NCBI RefSeq assembly: GCF_014640155.1
Contig: NZ_BMGK01000008.1
Location: 1 to 64,000, forward strand
DNA: 64,000 nt
Direction of reading: 5' to 3'
DNA from: Planktosalinus lacus
GTDB lineage: Bacteria; Bacteroidota; Bacteroidia; Flavobacteriales; Flavobacteriaceae
Made by a program: the position numbers and the translations under genes. The notes below the pieces were generated by a model. That model had not been told where the DNA came from, made no database searches, and saw only the letters and a program-made list of their open reading frames with translations. Shown piece by piece: positions 55,401 through 62,862 of this stretch (its first letter is position 1; the number at the start of each line of letters is the position of its first letter).

Positions 55401-55759
55401 TCCGAGACATTCTCTTGATTAAAAATGGTAAAATTTCTACCATCAAGCCGAACAAGACCTTCTTCAGTTGCTGCCCAGAGAAAACCGGTTTCATCTTTTA
55501 ATATACTGTAAATGGCATTTACAGGTAAACCTTTTGTGTTATCCCAATTTTTTGATACATATTGCTGATCTGACAATCTCACATTTACAGATTGTGCATG
55601 TACATCCAGCATTCCATTTATGATAATAATTAAGAATGAAAGTAAGAGCAGAATGTTTTTTTTGGCTCTAGTTCTATTCTTCAATTTCATTAACCTACCG
55701 GGACTTTGATATGGAAAAGGAAAAGTGCTGCCTTCAGCTAGTTTTGGAGATTGTTTCAT
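52490..55759 (-). CDS. Propeller-Y_Y_Y sensor histidine kinase
   Basis: 1089 residues (an alternative ATG at 55690 gives a cleaner signal peptide). Periplasmic part: about 13 Reg_prop units (60-640), then the Y_Y_Y domain (about 690-760, YKYRVNELSDEWQSVG). A transmembrane helix near 775 precedes a coiled coil (795-840), HisKA with phospho-acceptor in FISSHDLQEPLR near 857, and HATPase_c with ILDNALKYS near 970, DNGIGID near 1005 and GIGLSVAK near 1038. Unlike polysaccharide-utilisation hybrid systems it has no receiver or AraC domain. No partner regulator is adjacent. Confidence 0.93.
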   Translation of the reverse strand: MKQSPKLAEGSTFPFPYQSPGRLMKLKNRTRAKKNILLLLSFLIIIINGMLDVHAQSVNVRLSDQQYVSKNWDNTKGLPVNAIYSILKDETGFLWAATEEGLVRLDGRNFTIFNQENVSEIVSPYFYDLAVSSSGGIWAANANSIVHAFKNKIEVFDAREFVQGSWITSISEDDQGNVWAGTQNGNLLILMNGEVLEVKAWSRKGKGSVMTLNRVSDGLLIGTQTGLHKYYFESGDIVEIPEFSGFEIRTATESKTGEIWAGTINSGILHQLQDSLIVIDKSNGLVDNRVNVLQLADDGRIWAGMGTGGVQIITRNEIVTLREIEFSYNEVNDIYISKSGNIWLSATGYGIIQMIPADIKMLREEDGLSYEVTLAIYQDRNGVIWTGTAGAGVNRIENGEITHITPEAGMKTGVVLGIYGVDDYIYFATGNGLYRYNPLVKKIDRTFTTDDGLASNIVQAIYQDSLGIVWVTSRGGGIHRLHNHAELERIEVPDLFKNAEFITILEDSSGNMWFSTTSVGILKLDRNDNATGYSMYDGQSSERVLSLYEDPEGSIWAGTNEGLLVLIDNQFKLFNRSHGLQFNGIFRMIEDNHGYLWASGNFGIQRMNVDDLLAIKHDQTNEKRIKARLLDISDGMANREANGGVFPAGWQMDNGEIWFPTIQGIAKINPSLFNETQKENEVHILSMRFGENEFSDLENIAIPPGVHNLEIHFVSFDYKKPHTINYKYRVNELSDEWQSVGNRSVAYFTFLNPGSYTFEVKAEQFGIESEIASVSFDVEPFFYQTWWFTALLLTGLFMAGYFVRLFYSKSQKGKELKKEVDEKTKELQERNQTLEVLLKDLKRSNEELEQFAFISSHDLQEPLRMISSFMDKLRLKYVDQLDDKALQYIHFASDGAKRMKQIILDLLLYSRANKPSEVLEVVNLNDILSDFKQLRDKLIKEKNAIIEYEQLPEINTHKAPITQIFHSILDNALKYSKKDRTPVIKITAVEKDKEWEFAIGDNGIGIDPQFYDKIFIIFQRLHNREAYDGTGIGLSVAKRSVEFLGGRIWLNSKLGEGTTFYFTISKTNIAENEQVITAKGYSVTAKKER

Positions 55760-55922
55760 ACTTTGATATTTGGAGTTAATGCGTCAAAATGTAACCCTTT
55801 TTGTTGTATACATTCTTGCAAGTAAAATTTTATAAAAGTATTATTTAATATTACATTTAGTGTTGTATGGAATATTTTTTAGAGAAGTTAAAAAAAAACA
55901 AGATAAGCTTTTTTATTTAATA

Positions 55923-56165
55923 CTGAACTTCCCTGATTAGAGTTGACCAAATAAGTAAGTAGTGATTAGTGACTAGTAATTAGTGAATCCTTCGATAAAC
56001 TCAGGGCAGGCAGGCTCAGGGTGACAGATTTGGAATTTGGAGCTTGGAATTTGGTACTTTGTACATCCCTGATATAGGTTGATCATATAAGTGATTAGTA
56101 AATAGTGATTAGTAATTAGGGGGGGAGTGTTGTAAAAAACCAGTCACTAATCACCAATTACTATT
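55923..56165. repeat. Composite repeat array
   Basis: R1 variant (tccctgattagagttgacc), R2 and R3 parts, second R1 near 56065 and a GTGATTA/GTAATTA heptad tract ending in a G run. Confidence 0.85.
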
Positions 56166-56180
56166 AAACCAGTCCACCAC

Positions 56181-57374
56181 TTAACTCAGCTTAACTTTTT
56201 TGTCTGAAAGGTTTTGATGCAGGTTTTTATATTTTGAGGGAGCCATGCCGGTTTGTTGTTTGAAGACCCTGTTGAAGCTGGCTTTGGAGGGAAAGCCGCA
56301 TTCATAGGCCAAGGCGATGAGGGTGTATTTTTCATTTTCGCTTTGGGTGATTTTCTGTTTGAATTCGTTTACACGGCAGGTATTGATGAGGTTGTAAAAA
56401 CTGGTGTTGAGGTGTTTGTTGAGTAATTCTGAGAGTTCTTTATTGTTGATTCCCATTTCGTCAGCCAGTTCGGTTAAGCTCAGGGAGTCACTCAAATAGG
56501 GCTTTTTTTGTTCCAGGATGGTTTGTAATTTTTGAATGAGTTGGTCAATTTCAGTATCAGGCAGTCCATCCAACCTACCCGTATAGGCTTTTTTGGAGTC
56601 TGATTCCAAAAAAGAGGCTGCCGTACTTGCTTCGGGTTCGGATGCCAGAAAATCGGGCAGCAGGATTTTGGCCTGAAACATTCCTTTGTATCCTAAAATG
56701 GAGTAGAGGGCGATGAATGTAAAAGCGATGATGGTCCCGATGTTCCAGGAATAGACCGGTGCAAACAATTCGTATATGGAAAACAGGCTGTCCAGCACAA
56801 TGATAGAAAGCAGTCCAATGACCAGCACACCAAACCAGTTTAGGTTGTTTTTTTCCAGGGAGGAGTAGTGGTTTTCACAGGCTTTCTGTATGCGTTTGAG
56901 TAGCCTTAGTGACAGTAGAATGTACACAATAAAAAAGGTGTTCTCAACCAGGTTTAAATAATCGGCGATACCGGCATAGGCTTTTCCATAGGCGGTTGTT
57001 TCTTCAGAGAAAATACTGTAAGCGACGGGAATAGAAATCAGCACAAAGGAAGCTGCAAAGGGTATGAGGTGTTTTACAAAAGGCTTGAGTGTTTTTCTTT
57101 TGGGCTGAACGAGTGCTTTCAGGTAGAAGAGCAGGGCAGGGCCCAGGAGGTAGCCTGTACCGTTGCCAAACAGGAAGGCGATGCCCCCCAGTATTTTTGC
57201 CCGGTGAATGAAGGCATAATAATACAGCAGGAAGAAAAAGGCATTGATAAAGAAAAGGATCAGTATTTTTTTTGAAAAATCGGTTTTTGATTTCAACAGA
57301 AACACACTGATCAGGAAGAGCAAAGCCATTCCTGAAATCATTAAAAAATCTACAAACATGCGCCAGTTTTCCAT
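56181..57374 (-). CDS. AraC family regulator with membrane N-terminus
   Basis: 397 residues: about seven hydrophobic helices (8-235), then a cytoplasmic linker and a C-terminal AraC-type domain with two helix-turn-helix units (about 290-385: SLTELADEMGINNKELSELLN and LIALAYECGFPSKASFNRVFKQQTGMAPSKY). It is a membrane-bound regulator of a type common in flavobacteria and may respond to an envelope or lipid signal. A single gene. Confidence 0.9.
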   Translation of the reverse strand: MENWRMFVDFLMISGMALLFLISVFLLKSKTDFSKKILILFFINAFFFLLYYYAFIHRAKILGGIAFLFGNGTGYLLGPALLFYLKALVQPKRKTLKPFVKHLIPFAASFVLISIPVAYSIFSEETTAYGKAYAGIADYLNLVENTFFIVYILLSLRLLKRIQKACENHYSSLEKNNLNWFGVLVIGLLSIIVLDSLFSIYELFAPVYSWNIGTIIAFTFIALYSILGYKGMFQAKILLPDFLASEPEASTAASFLESDSKKAYTGRLDGLPDTEIDQLIQKLQTILEQKKPYLSDSLSLTELADEMGINNKELSELLNKHLNTSFYNLINTCRVNEFKQKITQSENEKYTLIALAYECGFPSKASFNRVFKQQTGMAPSKYKNLHQNLSDKKVKLS

Positions 57375-57435
57375 AGTGCGAAAATTAGCACATAATTTGT
57401 AGATTTACAAGAATTGATTTTTTTTGAGGTGCTGA

Positions 57436-59127
57436 CTAACGTATCAGCAACTTAACAGGGTTTGATTCAGCTACTTTAATAAAATACAAACCTGTTTCCA
57501 GTGTGCTTACATCAATGGATTGGTCGGGACCCATACTACCGGAACGCAGCAAACGCCCTTTGACATCAGTTAGTTGATATTCCTGAGCAATTTCCCGGCT
57601 TAAGCCTTTAACATAGACCTTATCACTGGCAGGGTTGGGATATACACTTAGCTGCGGACCCGTCACATCGGGGTTTGAAAGGGAGCCATTAAGCAGTTTA
57701 ATGATGTAATTGTCCCTAAAGTCTACAGCTACAGTTGGAAGTTCGTCATCGGGAAGGGGATTGAGATCCACGGTAGTTTCAAAATGGGCCGCGGTATAGA
57801 TGTTGTTTTGGGCATCGACCCCCACACTGTTGGCATCCATAAAGTTGACGCCTCCAAATTGAAAGGCATTGATAAAGTTTCCGTCTGTATCCAGTATGCT
57901 CAGGTACGCATCGGTGGCGTTCCCGGACTGATGGGTCAATGAGAATTCGCCGGAAGAAGGGTCAAAATCGGCAGTATCAGTAAAGAAGCCCACGGATACT
58001 ACCTCTCCTTCCCCGGTTACATCCACATCATAGCCCATAAGGAAATCGTTGCATTCCAGGTGTTTGGCCCAGGCCACATTCCCAAAGGGGTCTACTTTCA
58101 TGACAAAGCCGTTGTATTGGGTGGCAGAGGTATAATTTATGGGAGTTCCATTGGGGTCGTGGTTAAAGTTTACAGTTCCTGAAAAGTATCCTGAAACATA
58201 GATATTGTCCATTTGGTCAACGGCAATACCATTATTGAACGTTTCTCCCCCGTGGGTGATGCCCGCTTTTACAAATTCGCCGGCATTGTTTAAATGGAGC
58301 ACATATCCCGCAAATCCACTTCCGGTTGCCGTCAGGATGTATTCCTCCACGGCATCCGGATCCATGTCGGCTGCATCGGTAAAGTAACCCGTGATAAAGA
58401 GGTCTCCGGCTGCATTGACTGTCATATCAATGGCCAGGTCCATACCGGTCCCGCCATATTGCTGTGCTGAAATAAAGTCACCGTCCTCATCCAATCGCAG
58501 AATGAAGGTATCACTCAATCCCTCACTGGTCATAATGAATTCGTCCACACCCGGATCGAGGTCAATGGGTTCATAAAAGAAGCCTGAGAGGATCACTTGT
58601 CCGTTGGGGCTGTATACAATGGACAGGGCTTCTTCAAAATCAACACCTCCCACACTCTTGGCCCACACAAAATCACCGTTGCTGTCCAGTTTTAAGATAA
58701 AAATATCCTGAGCCCCGGCAGAGGTAATCTCGAAGCCGGCCCCTTCAGGGTCAAAGTCTACTGTGCCTTCATAATTTCCTGTGATGTAAACATTGCCTGC
58801 ATCATCAGCGGTGATGGCACCTCCATGTTCAAACATTTCTGAGCCGAAATTTTTTGCCCAAAGAAAATTCCCTTGAGAATCTGTCTTTTGAACAAAGGCA
58901 TCATAAAAACCATTTGATGTGAGTTCGAAGCTGCCGTTGATGTCAAAATTGGCCGTATCAGTAAAATAACCGGTGGTGTAAACGTTGCCCTCTGAATCGA
59001 CATGAGTGGCTTTAATAACATCTTCACCATTCCCACCAAAGCTGCCGCCCCAGCCAAATTCCTGTGCATTGATTTGAAAACTGAATGCAATCAGACTGCA
59101 TACGATAAAATACTTTTTAAAATTCAT
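57436..59127 (-). CDS. T9SS type A sorting domain protein with SBBP-like beta-propeller
   Basis: 563 residues from the ATG at 59127. Signal peptide (about 1-21), then nine or ten degenerate propeller/SBBP units (such as DAFVQKTDSQGNFLWAKNFG, DNIYVSGYFSGTVNF) to about 470, and a C-terminal sorting domain (about 495-563: VYPNPASDKVYV, GRLLRSG, ETGLYFIKV). Predicted secreted surface protein. The repeats contain Asp-rich loops (DFDPEGAG, DMDPDAVEE) that may bind calcium. Confidence 0.9.
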   Translation of the reverse strand: MNFKKYFIVCSLIAFSFQINAQEFGWGGSFGGNGEDVIKATHVDSEGNVYTTGYFTDTANFDINGSFELTSNGFYDAFVQKTDSQGNFLWAKNFGSEMFEHGGAITADDAGNVYITGNYEGTVDFDPEGAGFEITSAGAQDIFILKLDSNGDFVWAKSVGGVDFEEALSIVYSPNGQVILSGFFYEPIDLDPGVDEFIMTSEGLSDTFILRLDEDGDFISAQQYGGTGMDLAIDMTVNAAGDLFITGYFTDAADMDPDAVEEYILTATGSGFAGYVLHLNNAGEFVKAGITHGGETFNNGIAVDQMDNIYVSGYFSGTVNFNHDPNGTPINYTSATQYNGFVMKVDPFGNVAWAKHLECNDFLMGYDVDVTGEGEVVSVGFFTDTADFDPSSGEFSLTHQSGNATDAYLSILDTDGNFINAFQFGGVNFMDANSVGVDAQNNIYTAAHFETTVDLNPLPDDELPTVAVDFRDNYIIKLLNGSLSNPDVTGPQLSVYPNPASDKVYVKGLSREIAQEYQLTDVKGRLLRSGSMGPDQSIDVSTLETGLYFIKVAESNPVKLLIR

Positions 59128-59358
59128 TGTTGTTTGTTTTAATTGATTGATAAAGCACAAAACAACGGTTTTTTTTATTTTAAAAAGACTTATTGGAAGC
59201 AGTGAGACGTATTTTATTCATAAAAAGGGCGCTTTGTTGACCGTCATTGTTTCAATACCGGAAACCTTAAAAAAGGGATTCTTATTGAACGTATTTTTTT
59301 TGATTAATACTATATTTGTTTTGAAGGAACCCAGAGCTTCTCGCTCATTAAACCAAAG

Positions 59359-59898
59359 ATGAATACACTTAAAAGAATCAGGGAACAACGCAATTTGACC
59401 CAGGAAGAACTGGCTGATTTGTCCGGTATTTCCGTAAGAACCTTGCAGCGCATTGAAGCAGGAACCGATCCCAAAGGACAAACGCTCAAAATATTGGCCA
59501 AAACACTTGAAGTAAAAGAACGTGAACTCGTGAATGACCCTGAGAGTCCACCCCCTGTAAACCTTCCCCTGATCAAAGTCATCAATCTTTCTTCGCTGCC
59601 TTTTACTGTTTTTCCACCACTTAATATTTTATGTCCCCTTTTGATAATGGCGCTCAAAAAAGAATTTACCCCCCTAACGCGGCAACTCGTTTCCGTACAA
59701 ATTTTATGGACCATCCTTGGGGTCATCGTTTTTATGCTGGCTGCTTTTATGAAGAATTGGTTCTCATTGGGAAATGAGTTTACCTTGGTCGTGATGATTG
59801 TACTGGTGTTGTCAAATGTGTTTATCATCCTTAGGAATGCCGCAGCAATTGACAAAAAACAACAGCTGCGCTTTCGTTTAAATTTCAGTTTTATATAA
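59359..59898 (+). CDS. XRE family regulator with membrane C-terminus
   Basis: 179 residues: N-terminal helix-turn-helix (about 5-58, LKRIREQRNLTQEELADLSGISVRTLQRIEAG), then two or three hydrophobic segments (about 80-100, 112-130, 140-160) in a DUF4870-like layout. The combination suggests a membrane-anchored regulator. It is followed 97 bp later by the serine hydrolase gene on the same strand. Confidence 0.87.
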   Translation: MNTLKRIREQRNLTQEELADLSGISVRTLQRIEAGTDPKGQTLKILAKTLEVKERELVNDPESPPPVNLPLIKVINLSSLPFTVFPPLNILCPLLIMALKKEFTPLTRQLVSVQILWTILGVIVFMLAAFMKNWFSLGNEFTLVVMIVLVLSNVFIILRNAAAIDKKQQLRFRLNFSFI

Positions 59899-59995
59899 GC
59901 TTACCCTCTGCTGTCGTGGGATTGGCGGGTAATTGGCGGGCAATTTTCAAGGCTGTTAAGGGTCCTTGCCACATCTTTGTGGGAAACTAATTAAA

Positions 59996-61456
59996 ATGAA
60001 CAAACAACTCGTCGCAAGCCTACTCATTGCAGTAGCATCTATGCTAACTGTTAAGGCACAAGTAGCAAAAAACTCAGCATTATTTAAAACCCTAAAAGCA
60101 CAAGACAGTGTGTTCTTTGAGCGGGGGTTTAACCAATGTGATTTGGAGTTTCTCGAAAAACATATTTCCCCAGATTTAAAATTCTACCACGACCATGGCG
60201 GACTTCAGGATAAAAAAACATTCTTTGAAAACACGAAAAAATACATTTGTACCAATCAAGATAAAAAACCCATCAGAAAATTGGAAGCAGGCAGTTTGAG
60301 CGTTTTTCCACTCTATAACAACGGGGTCCTTTACGGTGCTATTCAAAGTGGGGTGCATCACTTTTATATAAGGGAAAAAGGAAAACCCGACCTATGGACA
60401 AGTACGGCAAAATTCACTACCGTTTGGATTTTAAAGGAAGAAGTTTGGATCATGAGTGATGTTTTAAGTTATGACCATCACGATCCTGTGGTTGATACGC
60501 CAAAAAATGATATTGAAAGGGTACTTAAAGACCACAAGGTACCGGCCTTGGGTCTTGGCATCATAGAAAATGGAAAACTGACCCGGGTGGAGGTCTATGG
60601 AACCCTTGACAAGCAAACCACGGCACCTTACAATACCATTTTCAAGGTCGCATCCTTAACCAAACCCATTGTGGCATTAACTACACTAAAACTTATCGAC
60701 AAAGGCATGCTGGGTTTAGAGGAACCTTTGTATACCCATTGGATAGACCCTGATATTGAACAGGATGAACGCCATAAAAAATTGACCCCAAAACTGGTGT
60801 TAACCCATCAGACAGGCTTCCCAAACTGGCGGTATATGAACAAAACAAATACCCTTGCTTTTGAATTTGAGCCGGGAACCACCTATCAGTATTCGGGTGA
60901 AGGCTTTGAATACCTGAGAAAAGCAATCGAACATAAATTCGGGAAAAGCATTGAAGAACTGGCAGAAAAACTGGTGTTTGCCCCGGCAGGAATGACCGAT
61001 ACCAGATTTTGGTGGGATGCCGCCATGGATGAAACCCGCTATGCCCAAAACTATGATAAGCAAGGTGAAAAGATCCCCACACACAAATATTATGAAGCAA
61101 ACGCAGCAGCAAACCTGTTAACGACGGTGGAAGACTACGGGAACTTTTTAGCCTATGTGATCAACGGTGCGGAGCTTTCAGAGAACCTCTTTCAGGAGAT
61201 GCTCAAACATCAGGTAACCCTGAAAGAAAATGACTTTTTTGGTTTGGGATGGGAGATTTTAACGGGTTTTAGCGATACTGAATATGCTGTGTTACATACT
61301 GGGAAAGACCCGGGGGTGAGCTCCCTGGCATTATTTTTCCCCCATTCAAAAAATGGCTACCTGATATTTTTAAACGGCGACAATGTGGAGGCCATCTATG
61401 AAGAACTTTTGACAAACCACCTGTATCGGGGTAAAGAATTGTGGGATCAACGTTAG
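59996..61456 (+). CDS. Serine hydrolase (beta-lactamase/DD-peptidase fold) with N-terminal SnoaL-like domain
   Basis: 486 residues from the ATG at 59996. Signal peptide (about 1-20), a SnoaL/DUF4440-like domain (about 25-155, FNQCDLEFLEKHISPDLKFYHDHGG), then a serine hydrolase domain with SxxK as SLTK near 221, Tyr-Ser-Gly near 298 and HTG near 437. The N-terminal fusion is less common than the hydrolase alone. The substrate may be a peptide, ester or beta-lactam. A CATCTTTG promoter-like box (59972-59979) precedes it, but without the GTAACA element. Confidence 0.88.
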   Translation: MNKQLVASLLIAVASMLTVKAQVAKNSALFKTLKAQDSVFFERGFNQCDLEFLEKHISPDLKFYHDHGGLQDKKTFFENTKKYICTNQDKKPIRKLEAGSLSVFPLYNNGVLYGAIQSGVHHFYIREKGKPDLWTSTAKFTTVWILKEEVWIMSDVLSYDHHDPVVDTPKNDIERVLKDHKVPALGLGIIENGKLTRVEVYGTLDKQTTAPYNTIFKVASLTKPIVALTTLKLIDKGMLGLEEPLYTHWIDPDIEQDERHKKLTPKLVLTHQTGFPNWRYMNKTNTLAFEFEPGTTYQYSGEGFEYLRKAIEHKFGKSIEELAEKLVFAPAGMTDTRFWWDAAMDETRYAQNYDKQGEKIPTHKYYEANAAANLLTTVEDYGNFLAYVINGAELSENLFQEMLKHQVTLKENDFFGLGWEILTGFSDTEYAVLHTGKDPGVSSLALFFPHSKNGYLIFLNGDNVEAIYEELLTNHLYRGKELWDQR

Positions 61457-61931
61457 TTAGCCTGTTTTGAAATCCCCCCTGGCCAGCATTCCTCTAAAGA
61501 TGAAGTTAATTTTAATTTTGCTATCAGCTATCAGCTATCAGCTATCAGCTATCAGTAATATGCTATAGCAATAACTCACAGTCTTCTTTGCGTTTTCTTT
61601 GCGATAACTTTTGCGAACTTTGCGTGAACCCCACCTATGAGTCAGCAGCAACTAGTGAATAGGCTAAAGGAAATAACTCGTCAACCCGCTAACCCGTTTC
61701 CAAAAAATAGTATTAAGACTAAGAATTAGAAAAGAGAGCATAGAGTAGAGAGAAATGTAAGTTGTACGTACCTGAAATAGGTTGATCAATTTTCATTTTT
61801 CATTATTAACTTTTCATTTGTCCACCTTTCACCCTCCGTATCCGCCTGAGGCGGAGAAGGAGGGAGTCCACCATTCCACAGTCTATCTGTAATTTTGAAA
61901 ATCTGTAATTTATGTAAACTTGTTCAGGACT
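61457..61931. repeat. Intergenic repeats including GCTATCA heptamers
   Basis: Five exact copies of GCTATCA (61520-61554), a tract tctttgcgttttctttgcg also seen near 8258, TTTTCAT heptads (about 61790-61815) with a diverged R1 core near 61768, and the palindrome TCCGCCT-g-AGGCGGA. No gene. Confidence 0.8.
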
Positions 61932-61971
61932 TGTGTAACAAGCAATAAAGCTTAAGAGCTCATCTTTGTAC
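61932..61971 (+). promoter_or_regulatory. Shared stress-type promoter, copy 3
   Basis: GTAACA (61936-61941), 20 bases, CATCTTTGTA (61962-61971), with additional identity upstream to the 17.1 kb copy. Confidence 0.75.
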
Positions 61972-62006
61972 CGGTATAATGAAGTACTACTTAAATAAAA
62001 AATGTT

Positions 62007-62159
62007 ATGGAACACAAGAATAAGAAAGAGGAAAAAGGGAACAGTAACAAACCCGAACAGAAAACACAAGCTGCACAAACTAAAAAAGGCGGTGTTTCAA
62101 AAGATCAAACCTCAAAGCCCACCAATAAATCCGGCGGTGAGAGTCAAAAAAAGAAGTAG
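62007..62159 (+). CDS. Small Lys-rich hydrophilic protein
   Basis: 50 residues from the ATG at 62007, in a different frame from the ATG at 62002 that gives a 79-residue basic protein. The 50-residue product has a low-complexity Lys/Gln/Gly/Ser composition (MEHKNKKEEKGNSNKPEQ, KKGGVSKDQTSKPTNK) typical of small disordered stress proteins. It shares promoter and terminator with the two CsbD-like loci. I cannot exclude the other frame. Confidence 0.55.
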   Translation: MEHKNKKEEKGNSNKPEQKTQAAQTKKGGVSKDQTSKPTNKSGGESQKKK

Positions 62160-62257
62160 TTTCAATACTAGTGAAAACAGATTAGAAAACAACCGAATTG
62201 AACACATTGGAATTTTGAAAACCAATCAAAATAAGGTTTAATAATAGTCTGAATATA

Positions 62258-62294
62258 AAAAGGGAGTTCTTTGAGGAGAGGCTCCCTTTTTTTG
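62258..62294 (+). terminator. Terminator of the Lys-rich gene
   Basis: GGGAGTTC / GAGGCTCCC stem with a T tract, homologous to the terminators at 17479 and 25168. Confidence 0.85.
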
Positions 62295-62336
62295 TTTTAT
62301 CACCTCTTGAGCAGCCCACGTTTGAGTAAGTGTACA

Positions 62337-62765
62337 TCCCTGATATAGGTTGACCAAATAAGTAAGTAGTGATTAGTGACTAGTAATTAGTGAACCCTTC
62401 GATAAACTCAGGGCAGGCAGGCTCAGGGTGACAGATTTGCCCTTCGACAGGCTCAGGGTGACAGATTTGGAATTTGCCCTTCGACAGGCTCAGGGTGACA
62501 GATTTGGTGCTTGGAATTTGGTACTTTGTACGTTCCTGATATAGGTTGACCAAATAAGTAATTAGTGACTAGTAATTAGTGAACACGGTTATGTCCTGAT
62601 ATAGGTTGACCAAATAAGTAAGTAGTGATTAGTGACTAGTAATTAGTGAACCCTTCGATAAACTCAGGGCAGGCAGGCTCAGGGTGACAGATTTGGAATT
62701 TGGTACTTGGAATTTGGTACTTGGTGCTTGGAATTTTGGTACTTGGTACTTGGAATTTTGGTACC
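62337..62765. repeat. Composite R1-R2-R3 repeat array
   Basis: R1 at about 62337, 62534 and 62593, each followed by heptads; R2 and R3 modules between. Ends 100 bp before the hutI gene. Confidence 0.88.
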
Positions 62766-62796
62766 CATATTAATTTTATTCTTTCACTTCAATTTC

Positions 62797-62804
62797 TACC
62801 TTTG
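62797..62804 (+). promoter_or_regulatory. -7 promoter box TACCTTTG for hutI
   Basis: Exact TAnnTTTG match 58 bp before the hutI ATG, outside the repeats. Confidence 0.6.
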
Positions 62805-62862
62805 CAGGAATGCGCTATAGTTTGTATATTCATTCCGGTTTATCGCGCCACGTATTAATTCT

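Noticed and set aside
62002..62241. 79-residue basic frame
   Set aside because: Overlaps the 62007 frame, lacks family features; kept only as an alternative.
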